The notes under the pieces were generated by a model. That model was given only the letters and a program-made list of their open reading frames with translations. It ran no database searches and was not told where the DNA came from. Below, piece after piece: positions 1 through 7,855 of a stretch of DNA of 64,000 nt. Each line of letters begins with the position of its first letter. Position 1 is the stretch's first letter. The stretch lies in contig NZ_JABSNU010000005.1 in assembly GCF_013266735.1 (NCBI RefSeq), positions 1 through 64,000 of the forward strand, written 5' to 3'. The translations under genes and the position numbers were made by a program. The stretch comes from Pedobacter foliorum. Its GTDB lineage: Bacteria; Bacteroidota; Bacteroidia; Sphingobacteriales; Sphingobacteriaceae.

Positions 1-19
1 ATTACAAATAAGATATGGA

Positions 20-69
20 AATCAATGATGTTGTTAGGAGAGAAAAATCTCCTAACAACATCATTGATT
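20..69. repeat. Perfect 22-bp inverted repeat (hairpin)
   Basis: Arms 20-41 and 48-69 are exact reverse complements around a 6-nt loop (GAAAAA). There is no clear T-tract on either strand, so it may be a factor-independent terminator of a gene left of the window or just a structured repeat. It lies about 150 bp beyond the 3' end of the fucosidase gene. Confidence 0.6.
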
Positions 70-108
70 GATAAAATATGGATAAATAAATTTGGATTTC
101 AACATAGA

Positions 109-207
109 AGGACCTCGCACAAGCAGGGCTTTCTTTCTCTTGAGAGGTCCTGAAATAAATTCAGGATGACGGTAGTGATCCACGGCTCAAGATGACGGTA
201 GTGATCC
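109..207. repeat. Truncated copy of the dispersed hairpin repeat plus a 17-bp direct repeat
   Basis: From 109 the sequence carries the conserved loop of the dispersed hairpin family and its complete right arm (ending near 172), but the left arm stops after AGGACCTC. The right end continues into a direct repeat: the 17 bases at 165-181 recur at 191-207, a 26-bp period. It is a decayed member of the family seen complete at 33730, 47185 and 62757. Confidence 0.65.
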
Positions 208-223
208 GCTTCAACATTAACAA

Positions 224-2074
224 TTACAAGTTACTTTCAATAGCGCCTACTTTTTCTCTATACAAATCAACTGGCCCATCAAGTAAAACAGCAACTACGG
301 TAAGGTCTTTATCAAGCCTGTCAGTTGGAAGAGGGATATAAACTATGCCCGGTACAGCACTCCAATACAATTTATTGTAAATCTGAGGTTCAACCATTGT
401 GCCTTCACCAACAATTCTAATACGACTAATTTTGTTTTTAATTCCTTTTAGTGCAATAGGGCCAGTTGGTTTACCTTCAACAAAAAGATATACAGTTTGT
501 TTATCTGCCGATAATGCACTTAACCCTTGATAATGCCCATCAGGCAATCCTTTTCCTGTTTTGTACAAGCATTCAGCATTTTTTGTAACCCAGTTGTATA
601 CTTCTGGCTTAAGTGTTTTTTTACCACTTTCAAAGTTCAAACCATCTACAGCTAAATCGGTATCATTAAATGGGTTAACTCCATTGTGAAGCGAAGTTGC
701 AATATTGTTAATTTGAGACTTGTAATCAGCTTTTTTATCAGCAAGGTCATTAAAGCTTAAAGAAACAGAAGGTTTATTACTTACTTCAACCGGGCTATCA
801 AATTTTAAAGCAATTACGGTAACATCCTGATCCGCTGCGGAAGCAGGGATTTTAATAGAAATGTTTTCGCCTTTGTTTTCAATTGTAACTTTCGAAGCTG
901 AACCTACTATTTTAGCAGAGCTAACCTTCGATTTGATACCGGTTAACAATAAACCAGCATTGTCTGGAGTCCAGTCAGCATATAAGTAAAGTGTTTTTTT
1001 ATCAGCAGACAATGCAGTTTTTCCAGTAAAATGACCTGCAGGTAAGCCTTCATGCGTTCCATAAATAGCTTCAGCATGTTTCTTAGTCCACCTGCCCAGT
1101 CCTTTAAGGATGTTTACCTGTTCAGTAGCAATAGTTCCATCAGCTTTGGGGCCAATATCAAGCAATAAATTACCACCCATGCTAATGCAATCAACCAATG
1201 TACGGATAATCATGTTTGGCGATTTATACTTAAAATCATAAGGCTGGTAGCCCCACGAATCATTCATGGTATAGCATAGTTCCCAATACTCACTATTTGG
1301 TTTAAGAACTGGAATTCCTTGTTCAGGAGTTTCATAATCGCCATGGTGATTTAGGCGAGAGTTAATAATGATATTCGGATTGTATTTTTTAAGATCTGAA
1401 GAGATTTTTCCGGCTTGCCATTCCTCAGCAGAGTGTTCCCAATCGCCATCAAACCAAAGTAAGTCTGGTTTAAAATTTAAGGAAAGCTCATTCATCTGCG
1501 TATGTAAATACGTTTGGAATTTATCCCAGCGTTTAGGTTCCTCGCTTAATTTATATTTTTTTCTGTCCCTTGTAAAGCCATCATAGTCAGGATGACTCCA
1601 GTCTGGTAAAGAAAAATATATACCGGTTTTAAGACCAGCTTTTTTAACTTCTTTAACAAAAGGAGTAATTACATCTTTTTTTGCAGCACTTTGCTTTAAT
1701 GTAGTAGTTGCGTCGATAGCCTTAGTATCCCACAGAGACACACCATCATGGTGTTTTGTGGTGATAACAGTGTATTTAGCGCCACTTTCTTTAATCAGTT
1801 TAACCCATTCTTCAGGATTGTAATTGGCGGCCGTAAAACCATTCAATTGTTTCATGTAGTTATCATGGTTGATGTAATTGTTGAAAAACGACCATGATTC
1901 GGAAATGCCATTTACCGAATAAATGCCCCAATGTATAAATATTCCAAGTTTTGCATTGGCAAACCATTCCATCTTTTGTTTTTTGTCATCAGTCTCCTTG
2001 GTACTTAACTGCTGACCATTTACTTTGCTACATAGCGCCACTACAAACAGCAAAAGGGTTATTCTTTTTTTCAT
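224..2074 (-). CDS. Exported alpha-L-fucosidase (GH29)
   Basis: 616 aa; probably removes alpha-linked L-fucose from glycans in the periplasm or outside the cell. Residues 1-21 form a signal peptide ending in VNGQ. The GH29 barrel follows, with the hallmark GIFIHWG near residue 44 (His48), a TKHHDG motif near 106, and LLWFDGDWEH near 205, whose Asp209 is the likely nucleophile. Two C-terminal beta-rich repeats share the pattern GLPxGHxxGxxALSADKxTxYL (about residues 344-364 and 509-530), so the tail is an internally duplicated accessory domain. The gene starts 20 bp after the AraC regulator gene on the same strand, which suggests one transcription unit. The sulfatase at 4460 would suit a sulfated fucose-containing glycan, but that link is inferred. 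Confidence 0.9.
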   Translation of the reverse strand: MKKRITLLLFVVALCSKVNGQQLSTKETDDKKQKMEWFANAKLGIFIHWGIYSVNGISESWSFFNNYINHDNYMKQLNGFTAANYNPEEWVKLIKESGAKYTVITTKHHDGVSLWDTKAIDATTTLKQSAAKKDVITPFVKEVKKAGLKTGIYFSLPDWSHPDYDGFTRDRKKYKLSEEPKRWDKFQTYLHTQMNELSLNFKPDLLWFDGDWEHSAEEWQAGKISSDLKKYNPNIIINSRLNHHGDYETPEQGIPVLKPNSEYWELCYTMNDSWGYQPYDFKYKSPNMIIRTLVDCISMGGNLLLDIGPKADGTIATEQVNILKGLGRWTKKHAEAIYGTHEGLPAGHFTGKTALSADKKTLYLYADWTPDNAGLLLTGIKSKVSSAKIVGSASKVTIENKGENISIKIPASAADQDVTVIALKFDSPVEVSNKPSVSLSFNDLADKKADYKSQINNIATSLHNGVNPFNDTDLAVDGLNFESGKKTLKPEVYNWVTKNAECLYKTGKGLPDGHYQGLSALSADKQTVYLFVEGKPTGPIALKGIKNKISRIRIVGEGTMVEPQIYNKLYWSAVPGIVYIPLPTDRLDKDLTVVAVLLDGPVDLYREKVGAIESNL

Positions 2075-2094
2075 TTTATGAATTAGTAATTGTG

Positions 2095-2961
2095 TTATTT
2101 TTGTAAATATGATTTTTGGTAGGAAAGAGGGCTTTTTCCTGTTATTATCTTAAAATGTTTGTGGAAACTGGCAAAATTATGGAAGCCACTTTCATAGCAA
2201 ATCTGTTTAACGTTCATGCTGTCTTCAATTAATAGTTTGCAGGCATGGCCAACCCTTATTTCGCTTATAAATTGGGTATAAGTTTTACGGGTTCTCGATT
2301 TAAAGTATCTGCAAAAAGAATTAGGACTGATGTTGGCAACTGCTGCCATTTCCTCCATTTGAATTTTTCTTTTAAAGTTTGCCAGCGAGTAATTGTAAAT
2401 CGCATTAATTCGGTCGTTTTCAGTTTCCTCAAAATCATGACGAAACCCAATTGAAGAGAGTAGGCTGCTCTGCGAGTGGTTTTCGATAGCCAGTAATGCC
2501 TCTACAAGTAAAATAATTCTTTTTGGGCCTTCAGATAGGAGTATAGATTCAATAAGTTCACCAATCAGTTTTTTACTTTTATCCTGAACCTGAACACCTC
2601 TCTGAGCGCGTTCTAATAATAGTTTGATGGATTTATTTTCAGGTAAGTTTAAAAACGAATTACCCCAAAAGTTCTCGCAAAAGTGTACCACAACCACATC
2701 AGCATTGCTTTTTTCGTCATTAAAGTAGTTGTCATCAAATCGCCAGTAATGAGGTAGGTGAGCACCAACAAGTACTACATCGCCAGATCTAAATCGTTTA
2801 ATGCTATCGCCAATAAACTGAGTACCATTACCTTTTTTAAAATAAATCAGTTCAACCTCAGCATGGTAATGCCAGCGGTTGTTAATGTAGGGTACATTGT
2901 CTCTTCGCGCGCTAAATGAATTTACAGGATTGTTAGCAACTTTAAGCAATTGAGGTTTCAT
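2095..2961 (-). CDS. AraC-family transcriptional regulator
   Basis: 288 aa. Residues about 15-95 resemble an AraC-type cupin sensor (RWHYHAEVELIY, then SGDVVLVGAHLPHYW). Residues about 185-285 are a double helix-turn-helix of AraC type, including the typical second-helix segment CYESGFHNFASFHKHFK and the end GKSPLSYQK. It probably senses a sugar or glycan fragment and controls the fucosidase gene 20 bp downstream, and perhaps itself. The ligand cannot be read from sequence. There is no strong TAnnTTTG box upstream; the closest is TACATCTG on the minus strand shortly before the ATG. Confidence 0.88.
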   Translation of the reverse strand: MKPQLLKVANNPVNSFSARRDNVPYINNRWHYHAEVELIYFKKGNGTQFIGDSIKRFRSGDVVLVGAHLPHYWRFDDNYFNDEKSNADVVVVHFCENFWGNSFLNLPENKSIKLLLERAQRGVQVQDKSKKLIGELIESILLSEGPKRIILLVEALLAIENHSQSSLLSSIGFRHDFEETENDRINAIYNYSLANFKRKIQMEEMAAVANISPNSFCRYFKSRTRKTYTQFISEIRVGHACKLLIEDSMNVKQICYESGFHNFASFHKHFKIITGKSPLSYQKSYLQK

Positions 2962-3310
2962 CTTCGTGTCTAGGTTTAGTTGTCAGATGTAGGTCACTTA
3001 ACTCTGTTTTTTCAGAAAAAACAAAGCCAAGATTCGGTTCATTTGATTTGGTTAGGTTTCAATATATAAAAGTATAAAAATCTTTTATAATTACATATAA
3101 TGTTGAATAAATGCTTTTATCTTGTAAAAATCGCTTAATATTTGGTGTTTTTTTACCTAAACGGAAATCACGCAAACGTTTGATAATGGCTTTAAAGCCC
3201 GTTAATTATTTATTAATTCATCACATTTGTAATTGGCTATATATTGATTTAGAAAAATAAAACAGAATGATTTTTCGTTTGTTATACTAAGTCGTGTAAT
3301 TAAAAATAGA
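2962..3310. other. Divergent intergenic region, no gene seen
   Basis: 349 bp of AT-rich DNA between the divergent AraC and receiver-domain genes. I see no reading frame, RNA gene, strong hairpin or convincing promoter. It must hold the start signals of both genes. Confidence 0.5.
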
Positions 3311-3769
3311 ATGACAGAATTATCCCCAATTATAGAGCGTAAATCAAAGAGTATACTAATTATTGAAAACGATGAAGGATTAGTAGAATTGTTAGAAGAA
3401 TTATTTAATTACGAAGGTTACCAAGTTCGTTGTTATAAAGAGGCCGTGGATATTTCTTCCCTAATGGAAGATTTTACACCGGACATTGTGCTGATAGATT
3501 ATTTATTGCCTGGAATTAATGGAGGCGAATTATGCGCCCAATTAAAACGTGAGCCATCTACAAAACACATTCCGGTAATTATATTTTCTGCTTATTCGCA
3601 AGTCCTGCTGTCATTAGGTAGTTATGGCTGTAATGCATTTATATCTAAACCTTTTGAATTGTCTTCGTTGTTAGATCAAATTAATAAATGTTTAGAAAAC
3701 CCACTTAAAGTGTTTACAGGAGTGGGATTCGAAAAGAGAGCCGCTGCGACAGAGAAAGTAAATGGATAA
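3311..3769 (+). CDS. Single-domain response regulator (receiver only)
   Basis: 152 aa with one CheY-like receiver domain at about residues 14-135. The acidic pocket is at Glu19/Asp21 (IIENDEG), Asp63 is the phospho-acceptor (IDYLLPGINGG), and the conserved Lys sits in FISKPFE near 120. No DNA-binding or enzymatic output domain follows; the last 17 residues are a short polar tail. It probably relays phosphate to another protein. No kinase gene is next to it. A resolvase-like gene starts 7 bp downstream on the same strand and is probably co-transcribed. Confidence 0.88.
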   Translation: MTELSPIIERKSKSILIIENDEGLVELLEELFNYEGYQVRCYKEAVDISSLMEDFTPDIVLIDYLLPGINGGELCAQLKREPSTKHIPVIIFSAYSQVLLSLGSYGCNAFISKPFELSSLLDQINKCLENPLKVFTGVGFEKRAAATEKVNG

Positions 3770-3775
3770 ATAACC

Positions 3776-4090
3776 ATGAATGCAATTGGTTACATAAGGG
3801 TTTCGCCATATTTAGATTCAGTAATAGCACAGGAAATTGCTATTAAGGATTTTTGCGATAAAAAAGGGCTAAATCTATTAATCGTATTTAAAGATACAGG
3901 AGAGTATAACGAAGATATGGAACGCGAAAGCTGGTTGGCTTTAGAAGAATATGTAAGATACAATACAGAAAATGTTCATTTTTTATTATTCGTATTGCCT
4001 GCCAAAATTACCCGGTTCAATAAGATGATAGATCATATTCAGGATCATTTTAAACAGCAGTATGGCGTAATGTTGCTAGCAGTTTTATAG
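3776..4090 (+). CDS. Stand-alone serine-recombinase N-domain-like protein
   Basis: 104 aa. The start AIGYIRVS and the stretch AQEIAIKDFCDKKGLNLL match the beginning of the resolvase/invertase catalytic domain, with the serine of YxRVS present. The segment that normally carries the DRLGR arginines reads AKITRF, so one of the two arginines appears replaced by lysine. The protein ends before the long E helix and the helix-turn-helix, so it has no DNA-binding part and is unlikely to be an active recombinase. It sits 7 bp after a receiver-domain gene, suggesting an adapted signalling or regulatory role. A decayed recombinase remnant is the alternative, but the frame is intact and short. Its stop overlaps the stop of the next, convergent gene by 6 bp. 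Confidence 0.6.
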   Translation: MNAIGYIRVSPYLDSVIAQEIAIKDFCDKKGLNLLIVFKDTGEYNEDMERESWLALEEYVRYNTENVHFLLFVLPAKITRFNKMIDHIQDHFKQQYGVMLLAVL

Positions 4091-4327
4091 CGTATCCAGA
4101 TGTTTGCTGATTGCTGCGCCTAACTCATCAACCTGTTTGTGGGTTAATGAGCCCCATATTTGTTCCCATTTTTCGTCTTTTCTAATCTGTGCTTCTTTGC
4201 CTTCTACTTTGCATATATAGTAAGGTATGCCATCAGTAGTTTCGGCGTGCCTTATTTCAACTTCAGTTTCTTTTAATTCGTTGTTATGAACTATAACAGT
4301 GAACTTAATGTCTTCAGATGCTTCCAT
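4085..4327 (-). CDS. Small conserved-looking protein of unknown function
   Basis: 80 aa, no signal peptide or membrane segment, rich in Glu and Lys. I do not recognise the family. The frame stays open upstream to 4450, but the ATG at 4327 is the better start: the extra 41 codons would be hydrophobic and unrelated in style, and they would overlap the promoter and start of the divergent sulfatase gene. The 3' end overlaps the resolvase-like gene by 6 bp. Confidence 0.6.
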   Translation of the reverse strand: MEASEDIKFTVIVHNNELKETEVEIRHAETTDGIPYYICKVEGKEAQIRKDEKWEQIWGSLTHKQVDELGAAISKHLDTL

Positions 4328-4423
4328 GATTCTGTTATTTAGTTTCGTTGCTTTATATAACAACTGATGGGAGGTAAAGTTTAGTGAATAAAAAAGATAC
4401 ACTATCAAAATTTTTAAGATGCT

Positions 4424-4431
4424 TATATTTG
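4424..4431 (+). promoter_or_regulatory. Candidate -7 box of the sulfatase gene
   Basis: TATATTTG fits the Bacteroidota -7 consensus TAnnTTTG. A start point near 4438 would place the GTG at 4433 outside the transcript and leave a leader of about 22 nt before the ATG at 4460, so it helps decide the start codon. No TTTG lies at the matching -33 position. Confidence 0.45.
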
Positions 4432-4459
4432 AGTGAACACAAATGTTCATTTTTGGAAA

Positions 4460-6559
4460 ATGATAAAAGGATTAGCGAAATTGTCTTCATTAGGAATTTG
4501 GGTTTGGATGGTTTTAACACCAGCCATTGTTAATGCTCAGCTAAAGAAGAGCACCCCTTCTAAACCTAATATCATCTTCATTTTAACAGACGACCTTGGC
4601 TATGGCGATCTGGGTGTGTTTTTTCAGAACCAGCGAAGAGAAAAAGCAGATCCAAAACTTCCCTTTCAGTTTACCCCAAATCTAGATAAAATGGCCGCCA
4701 GTGGGGCTCAGTTAACTAATCAGTACTGTAATGCTCCGGTATGTGCACCCTCAAGGGCATCTCTTTTAACTGGCCTTAATCAAGGAAATGCAAAAGTAAG
4801 AGACAATCAATTCGACAAGCAAATAGAAAATAATCACACCATTGCTACTGTATTAAAAACAGCGGGCTATGCCACCTCTGTTATTGGGAAATGGGGTTTG
4901 CAAGGCGAAACCAAAGATGAGCCCAACTGGCCTGCACATCCTCAGAAAAGAGGTTTCGATGATTTCTTTGGCTATATGCGTCATGCCGACGGTCATGAAC
5001 ATTATCCTTATGAGGGAGTTTACCGAGGTAAAAAGGAAGTGTGGGATAATTATAAGAATGTAGCCGATAGTCTAAGTAAATGTTATACTACTGATTTGTG
5101 GACTGCCAGGGCTAAAAAGTGGATAGTAGATCATGAAATTTCTAAAGGTGCAGATAAACCTTTCTTTATGTTTCTTGCTTATGATTCTCCCCATGCTGTT
5201 TTGGAATTGCCAACGCAAGCATATCCAGAAGGTAAAGGCTTAAAAGGCGGAATACAATGGCTTGGTACTCCCGGAAATATGATAAATACGGCATCCGGTA
5301 AGGTAGATTCTTTTGTGCATCCTGATTACCAAAATGCAACTTACGATGATGGAAAAGTGAAAAACGCCCCATGGCCTGATACTTTTAAGCGATATGCTAC
5401 TGCTACCAGAAGAATAGATGATGCGGTAGGCGATATTTTACAACTTTTAGAGGACTTGAAGATTTCGGAAAATACTATAGTTGTGTTTACTTCTGATAAT
5501 GGGCCATCAATTGAAGCCTATTTGCCAGCAGAATACGTACCAAATACTCCTCAGTTTTTTGCAAGTTATGGCCCATTTGATGGAATAAAGCGAGATGTAT
5601 GGGAGGGAGGCTTAAGAATGCCTACTCTAGTAACCTGGGCGCAGCATATTCCGGCCGGAAAAGTTGTAGTATCACCGAGTATGTTATCGGATTGGCTACC
5701 TACTTTTGCTGATGTTGCCGGGGTAAGCGCACCTGCCAGAACGGATGGGGTTTCTTTGGTTCCATCTTTAACAGGTAAGGGCACCCAGGCCGAAAGTTTA
5801 ATTTATTCTGAGTATTCTGAAGGGGGTAAAACTCCCGATTTTAAAGAATTTGAAGCCAGCAGGCGAGGTAGAAAAAGAGGACAGATGCAAATGATCCGTC
5901 TTGGAGATTTTGTTGGGGTGCGTTATGATATTAAATCGGCAGATGATGATTTCGAAATTTATGATATTGTAAGCGATCCAAAGCAAACTACCAATCTTGC
6001 AGCAGTGCCTTCGTGCGAAGGCCTACAGGCTCAAATGAAAGCGAAATCATTGCAGGTTAGAAAAGCAGATCTGGAAGCTCCAAGGCCTTATGATAAAGCA
6101 CAAATCCCTTCTGTTGAGCTTTTAGATAAAACAATTCCGGGTCTTTCATGGAAGTTTTTTAAAGGTGATTTTCCATATGTTGTTTCAGAAACCGGTCTAG
6201 TTGAAAGTTCAAGTGGGGTTAGCAAACATCTTGGCGAAGAAATGCCCAAATCAAGACCTGGGATGACTTTGTATGAAGGTTATATAAAAGTAGCTACTGA
6301 TGGCGAGTATAGTTTTTCTTTGCAGGCAAGCGGTAAAGCATATATGCGAATGCATGAAGCTGAATTGATTGATGCCGATTTTGGTTATCAGTCCGTTAGT
6401 CAGGAAACTCAACGTGTTTATCTTAAAGCAGGATATCATCCTGTAAAAATTTATTACCTGAGAGAAGCTGGTAAGCAACCAATACTTTCATTAAAGATGA
6501 GGTATGGAGGGACTGATTGGAAACCTTTAAAATCGACAGATTTTTATCACACAAAATAA
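4460..6559 (+). CDS. Exported sulfatase with C-terminal PA14-like domain
   Basis: 699 aa from the ATG at 4460; a GTG at 4433 is in frame but lies upstream of the expected transcription start. Residues 1-27 form a signal peptide ending VNAQ. The type I sulfatase domain follows: metal ligands in LTDDLGYGD (Asp44, Asp45), the CAPSR motif whose Cys95 is matured to formylglycine, and TSDNGPS near residue 344 with Asp346/Asn347. Residues about 600-695 (LYEGYIKVATDGEYSFSL onward) resemble a PA14-like carbohydrate-binding beta domain. It should release sulfate from a sulfated glycan outside the cytoplasm. A formylglycine- or anaerobic-type maturase would be needed and is not in this window. An intrinsic terminator follows at 6623. 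Confidence 0.88.
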   Translation: MIKGLAKLSSLGIWVWMVLTPAIVNAQLKKSTPSKPNIIFILTDDLGYGDLGVFFQNQRREKADPKLPFQFTPNLDKMAASGAQLTNQYCNAPVCAPSRASLLTGLNQGNAKVRDNQFDKQIENNHTIATVLKTAGYATSVIGKWGLQGETKDEPNWPAHPQKRGFDDFFGYMRHADGHEHYPYEGVYRGKKEVWDNYKNVADSLSKCYTTDLWTARAKKWIVDHEISKGADKPFFMFLAYDSPHAVLELPTQAYPEGKGLKGGIQWLGTPGNMINTASGKVDSFVHPDYQNATYDDGKVKNAPWPDTFKRYATATRRIDDAVGDILQLLEDLKISENTIVVFTSDNGPSIEAYLPAEYVPNTPQFFASYGPFDGIKRDVWEGGLRMPTLVTWAQHIPAGKVVVSPSMLSDWLPTFADVAGVSAPARTDGVSLVPSLTGKGTQAESLIYSEYSEGGKTPDFKEFEASRRGRKRGQMQMIRLGDFVGVRYDIKSADDDFEIYDIVSDPKQTTNLAAVPSCEGLQAQMKAKSLQVRKADLEAPRPYDKAQIPSVELLDKTIPGLSWKFFKGDFPYVVSETGLVESSSGVSKHLGEEMPKSRPGMTLYEGYIKVATDGEYSFSLQASGKAYMRMHEAELIDADFGYQSVSQETQRVYLKAGYHPVKIYYLREAGKQPILSLKMRYGGTDWKPLKSTDFYHTK

Positions 6560-6622
6560 ATACGACTAAATTTGTAGTATTCATTGAGAATAATTACTTT
6601 TATAGTGAGAGCGTTAATTTTA

Positions 6623-6657
6623 GGGAGTAGGCCGAAAGGCTTATTCCCTTCTTTTTT
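6623..6657 (+). terminator. Intrinsic terminator after the sulfatase gene
   Basis: An 11-bp stem (6623-6633 with 6638-6648, two G-U pairs) closed by a GAAA tetraloop is followed directly by TTCTTTTTT. Orientation and position, about 60 bp after the stop codon, fit termination of the sulfatase transcript. Confidence 0.85.
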
Positions 6658-7175
6658 ATCCGCAAAATTCTAGCCCCTTAAAATTAAATTCATTTCTCAT
6701 GTTTTGCTGTGTACCCGGTCGGTACCGACTGTATACTGGCTCGGGAATAATGAGGCTTTTCTGAGGGGTTTCTCAGGCTCTTCTCAGGCCAACGTGAGGT
6801 AAATCGCCTGAGTTGTCCCTGCCTTTGGCCTCGTTGATGCCTGGGTAATTTGCCCGAGGAATTGGGGCGAAGTTGCAGTCAATTGCAGAAAAAGCAGGTC
6901 GGTTTTTCTGTTAGAGGAAGAATTGAAGAAATAAATTTGCATTAGTTTTTGTTACGCAATTTCGTCTTGCAAGAATCTGTAATACAGTTGTTAATGCTGT
7001 TTTTTTGGGTTGCGAAATTATCGAGAAACAGCTCTAAAACGATTTAAATAAAGAAGTGTTTTTTGTGCTAATTAAATATATTTCAAAATTAATATGTTTA
7101 AACTTTCATTTATTCAAAAAGATAATTACATTTGAGCTTACCCTTTCGGGGGTATGTTTTTCATAGGTAGATGTA
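6658..7175. other. Intergenic stretch with an unusual GC-rich block
   Basis: No protein gene is visible. The centre (about 6710-6900) is clearly more GC-rich than its surroundings and contains the 12-bp palindrome GTCGGTACCGAC (6718-6729) and the 11-nt-phased array at 6751-6849. Further on there is a TACATTTG promoter-like box at 7127-7134 and a small hairpin (TACCC near 7139, GGGGTA near 7149), followed by the terminator at 7176. Confidence 0.5.
6751..6849. repeat. 11-nt-phased word array A (TGAGG/TCAGG, then GCCTG)
   Basis: TGAGG, TGAGG, TCAGG, TCAGG and TGAGG begin at 6751, 6762, 6773, 6784 and 6795, exactly 11 nt apart. In the same phase the complementary-type words GCCTG, CCCTG, GCCTC and GCCTG begin at 6806, 6817, 6828 and 6839. 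The bases between words vary. No reading frame or known RNA family is recognised here. Confidence 0.7.
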
Positions 7176-7206
7176 GGGTCGAAAATTAATTTTTCGGCCC
7201 TTTTTT
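7176..7206 (+). terminator. Intrinsic terminator-like hairpin just upstream of ubiX
   Basis: A 10-bp stem (7176-7185 with 7191-7200, one G-U pair) with a 5-nt loop is followed by TTTTTT. It lies 32 bp before the ubiX ATG and about 520 bp beyond the sulfatase terminator, so it does not end a visible coding gene. It could end a short RNA starting near 7141 or act as an attenuator of ubiX. Confidence 0.75.
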
Positions 7207-7238
7207 GTTATCTAAGGTTCCGTATCTTTATCCGAGCT

Positions 7239-7805
7239 ATGAGGAAGAAGAAAATTATTGTCGCAATTACCGGAGCCAGTGGATCTATTTATGCTAAATT
7301 GTTGTTAGATAGTTTGTTGAAATTATCAGACCAAATTGAGAAAGTAGGTGTGGTAATGTCTGATAATGCCAAGGAGGTATGGCGCTTTGAGCTTCAAAAC
7401 CAGGACTACGACAATTATCCCTTTACTTTTTATCCTAAAATGGATTTTAATGCTCCGTTTGCATCTGGCTCAGCTAAATTTGATACCATGATTATTATTC
7501 CGTGTTCAATGGGTACATTGGGTAGGATTGCACATGGGATTTCTAATGATTTGATTTCAAGAGCTGCAGATGTAGTGCTAAAAGAACGCAGAAAATTAAT
7601 AGCAGTGGTTAGAGATACACCTTTTAGCCTTATCCATATCAATAACATGAAAACGGTAACTGAAGCCGGGGGTATTATTTGCCCTGCCAGTCCTTCTTTT
7701 TATTCGTTACCAAAAACTATCGAAGAGGTTGCGCAGACGGTTGTTAGCCGTGTAATTGATCTTGCAGGGTTAGAGCAAGATAGTTATCGGTGGAATGAAT
7801 CGTAA
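7239..7805 (+). CDS. ubiX: UbiX/Pad1-family flavin prenyltransferase
   Basis: 188 aa, normal length for UbiX. It joins dimethylallyl phosphate to reduced FMN to make prenyl-FMN, the cofactor of UbiD decarboxylases. The FMN-binding start VAITGASGSIYAK (residues 8-20), the PCSMGTLGRIAHGI segment near 88 and RDTPFSLIHINNM near 124 are all typical. A UbiD-family partner is encoded at 38193, about 31 kb away. The hairpin with T-tract immediately upstream may attenuate this gene. The gene is 50 bp before mtaB on the same strand, but a promoter box lies between them. Confidence 0.92.
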   Translation: MRKKKIIVAITGASGSIYAKLLLDSLLKLSDQIEKVGVVMSDNAKEVWRFELQNQDYDNYPFTFYPKMDFNAPFASGSAKFDTMIIIPCSMGTLGRIAHGISNDLISRAADVVLKERRKLIAVVRDTPFSLIHINNMKTVTEAGGIICPASPSFYSLPKTIEEVAQTVVSRVIDLAGLEQDSYRWNES

Positions 7806-7820
7806 TTTCATTTAAAACCT

Positions 7821-7828
7821 TATCTTTG
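7821..7828 (+). promoter_or_regulatory. Candidate -7 box of mtaB
   Basis: TATCTTTG matches TAnnTTTG and lies 27 bp before the mtaB ATG. No TTTG is seen at the -33 position, so this is a partial match only. Confidence 0.35.
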
Positions 7829-7855
7829 CAGGCTTATTGGGATATCGAATACTGA

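Noticed and set aside
4433..4459. GTG start for the sulfatase
   Set aside because: It lies upstream of the start point predicted by TATATTTG, and the ATG at 4460 gives a standard signal peptide.
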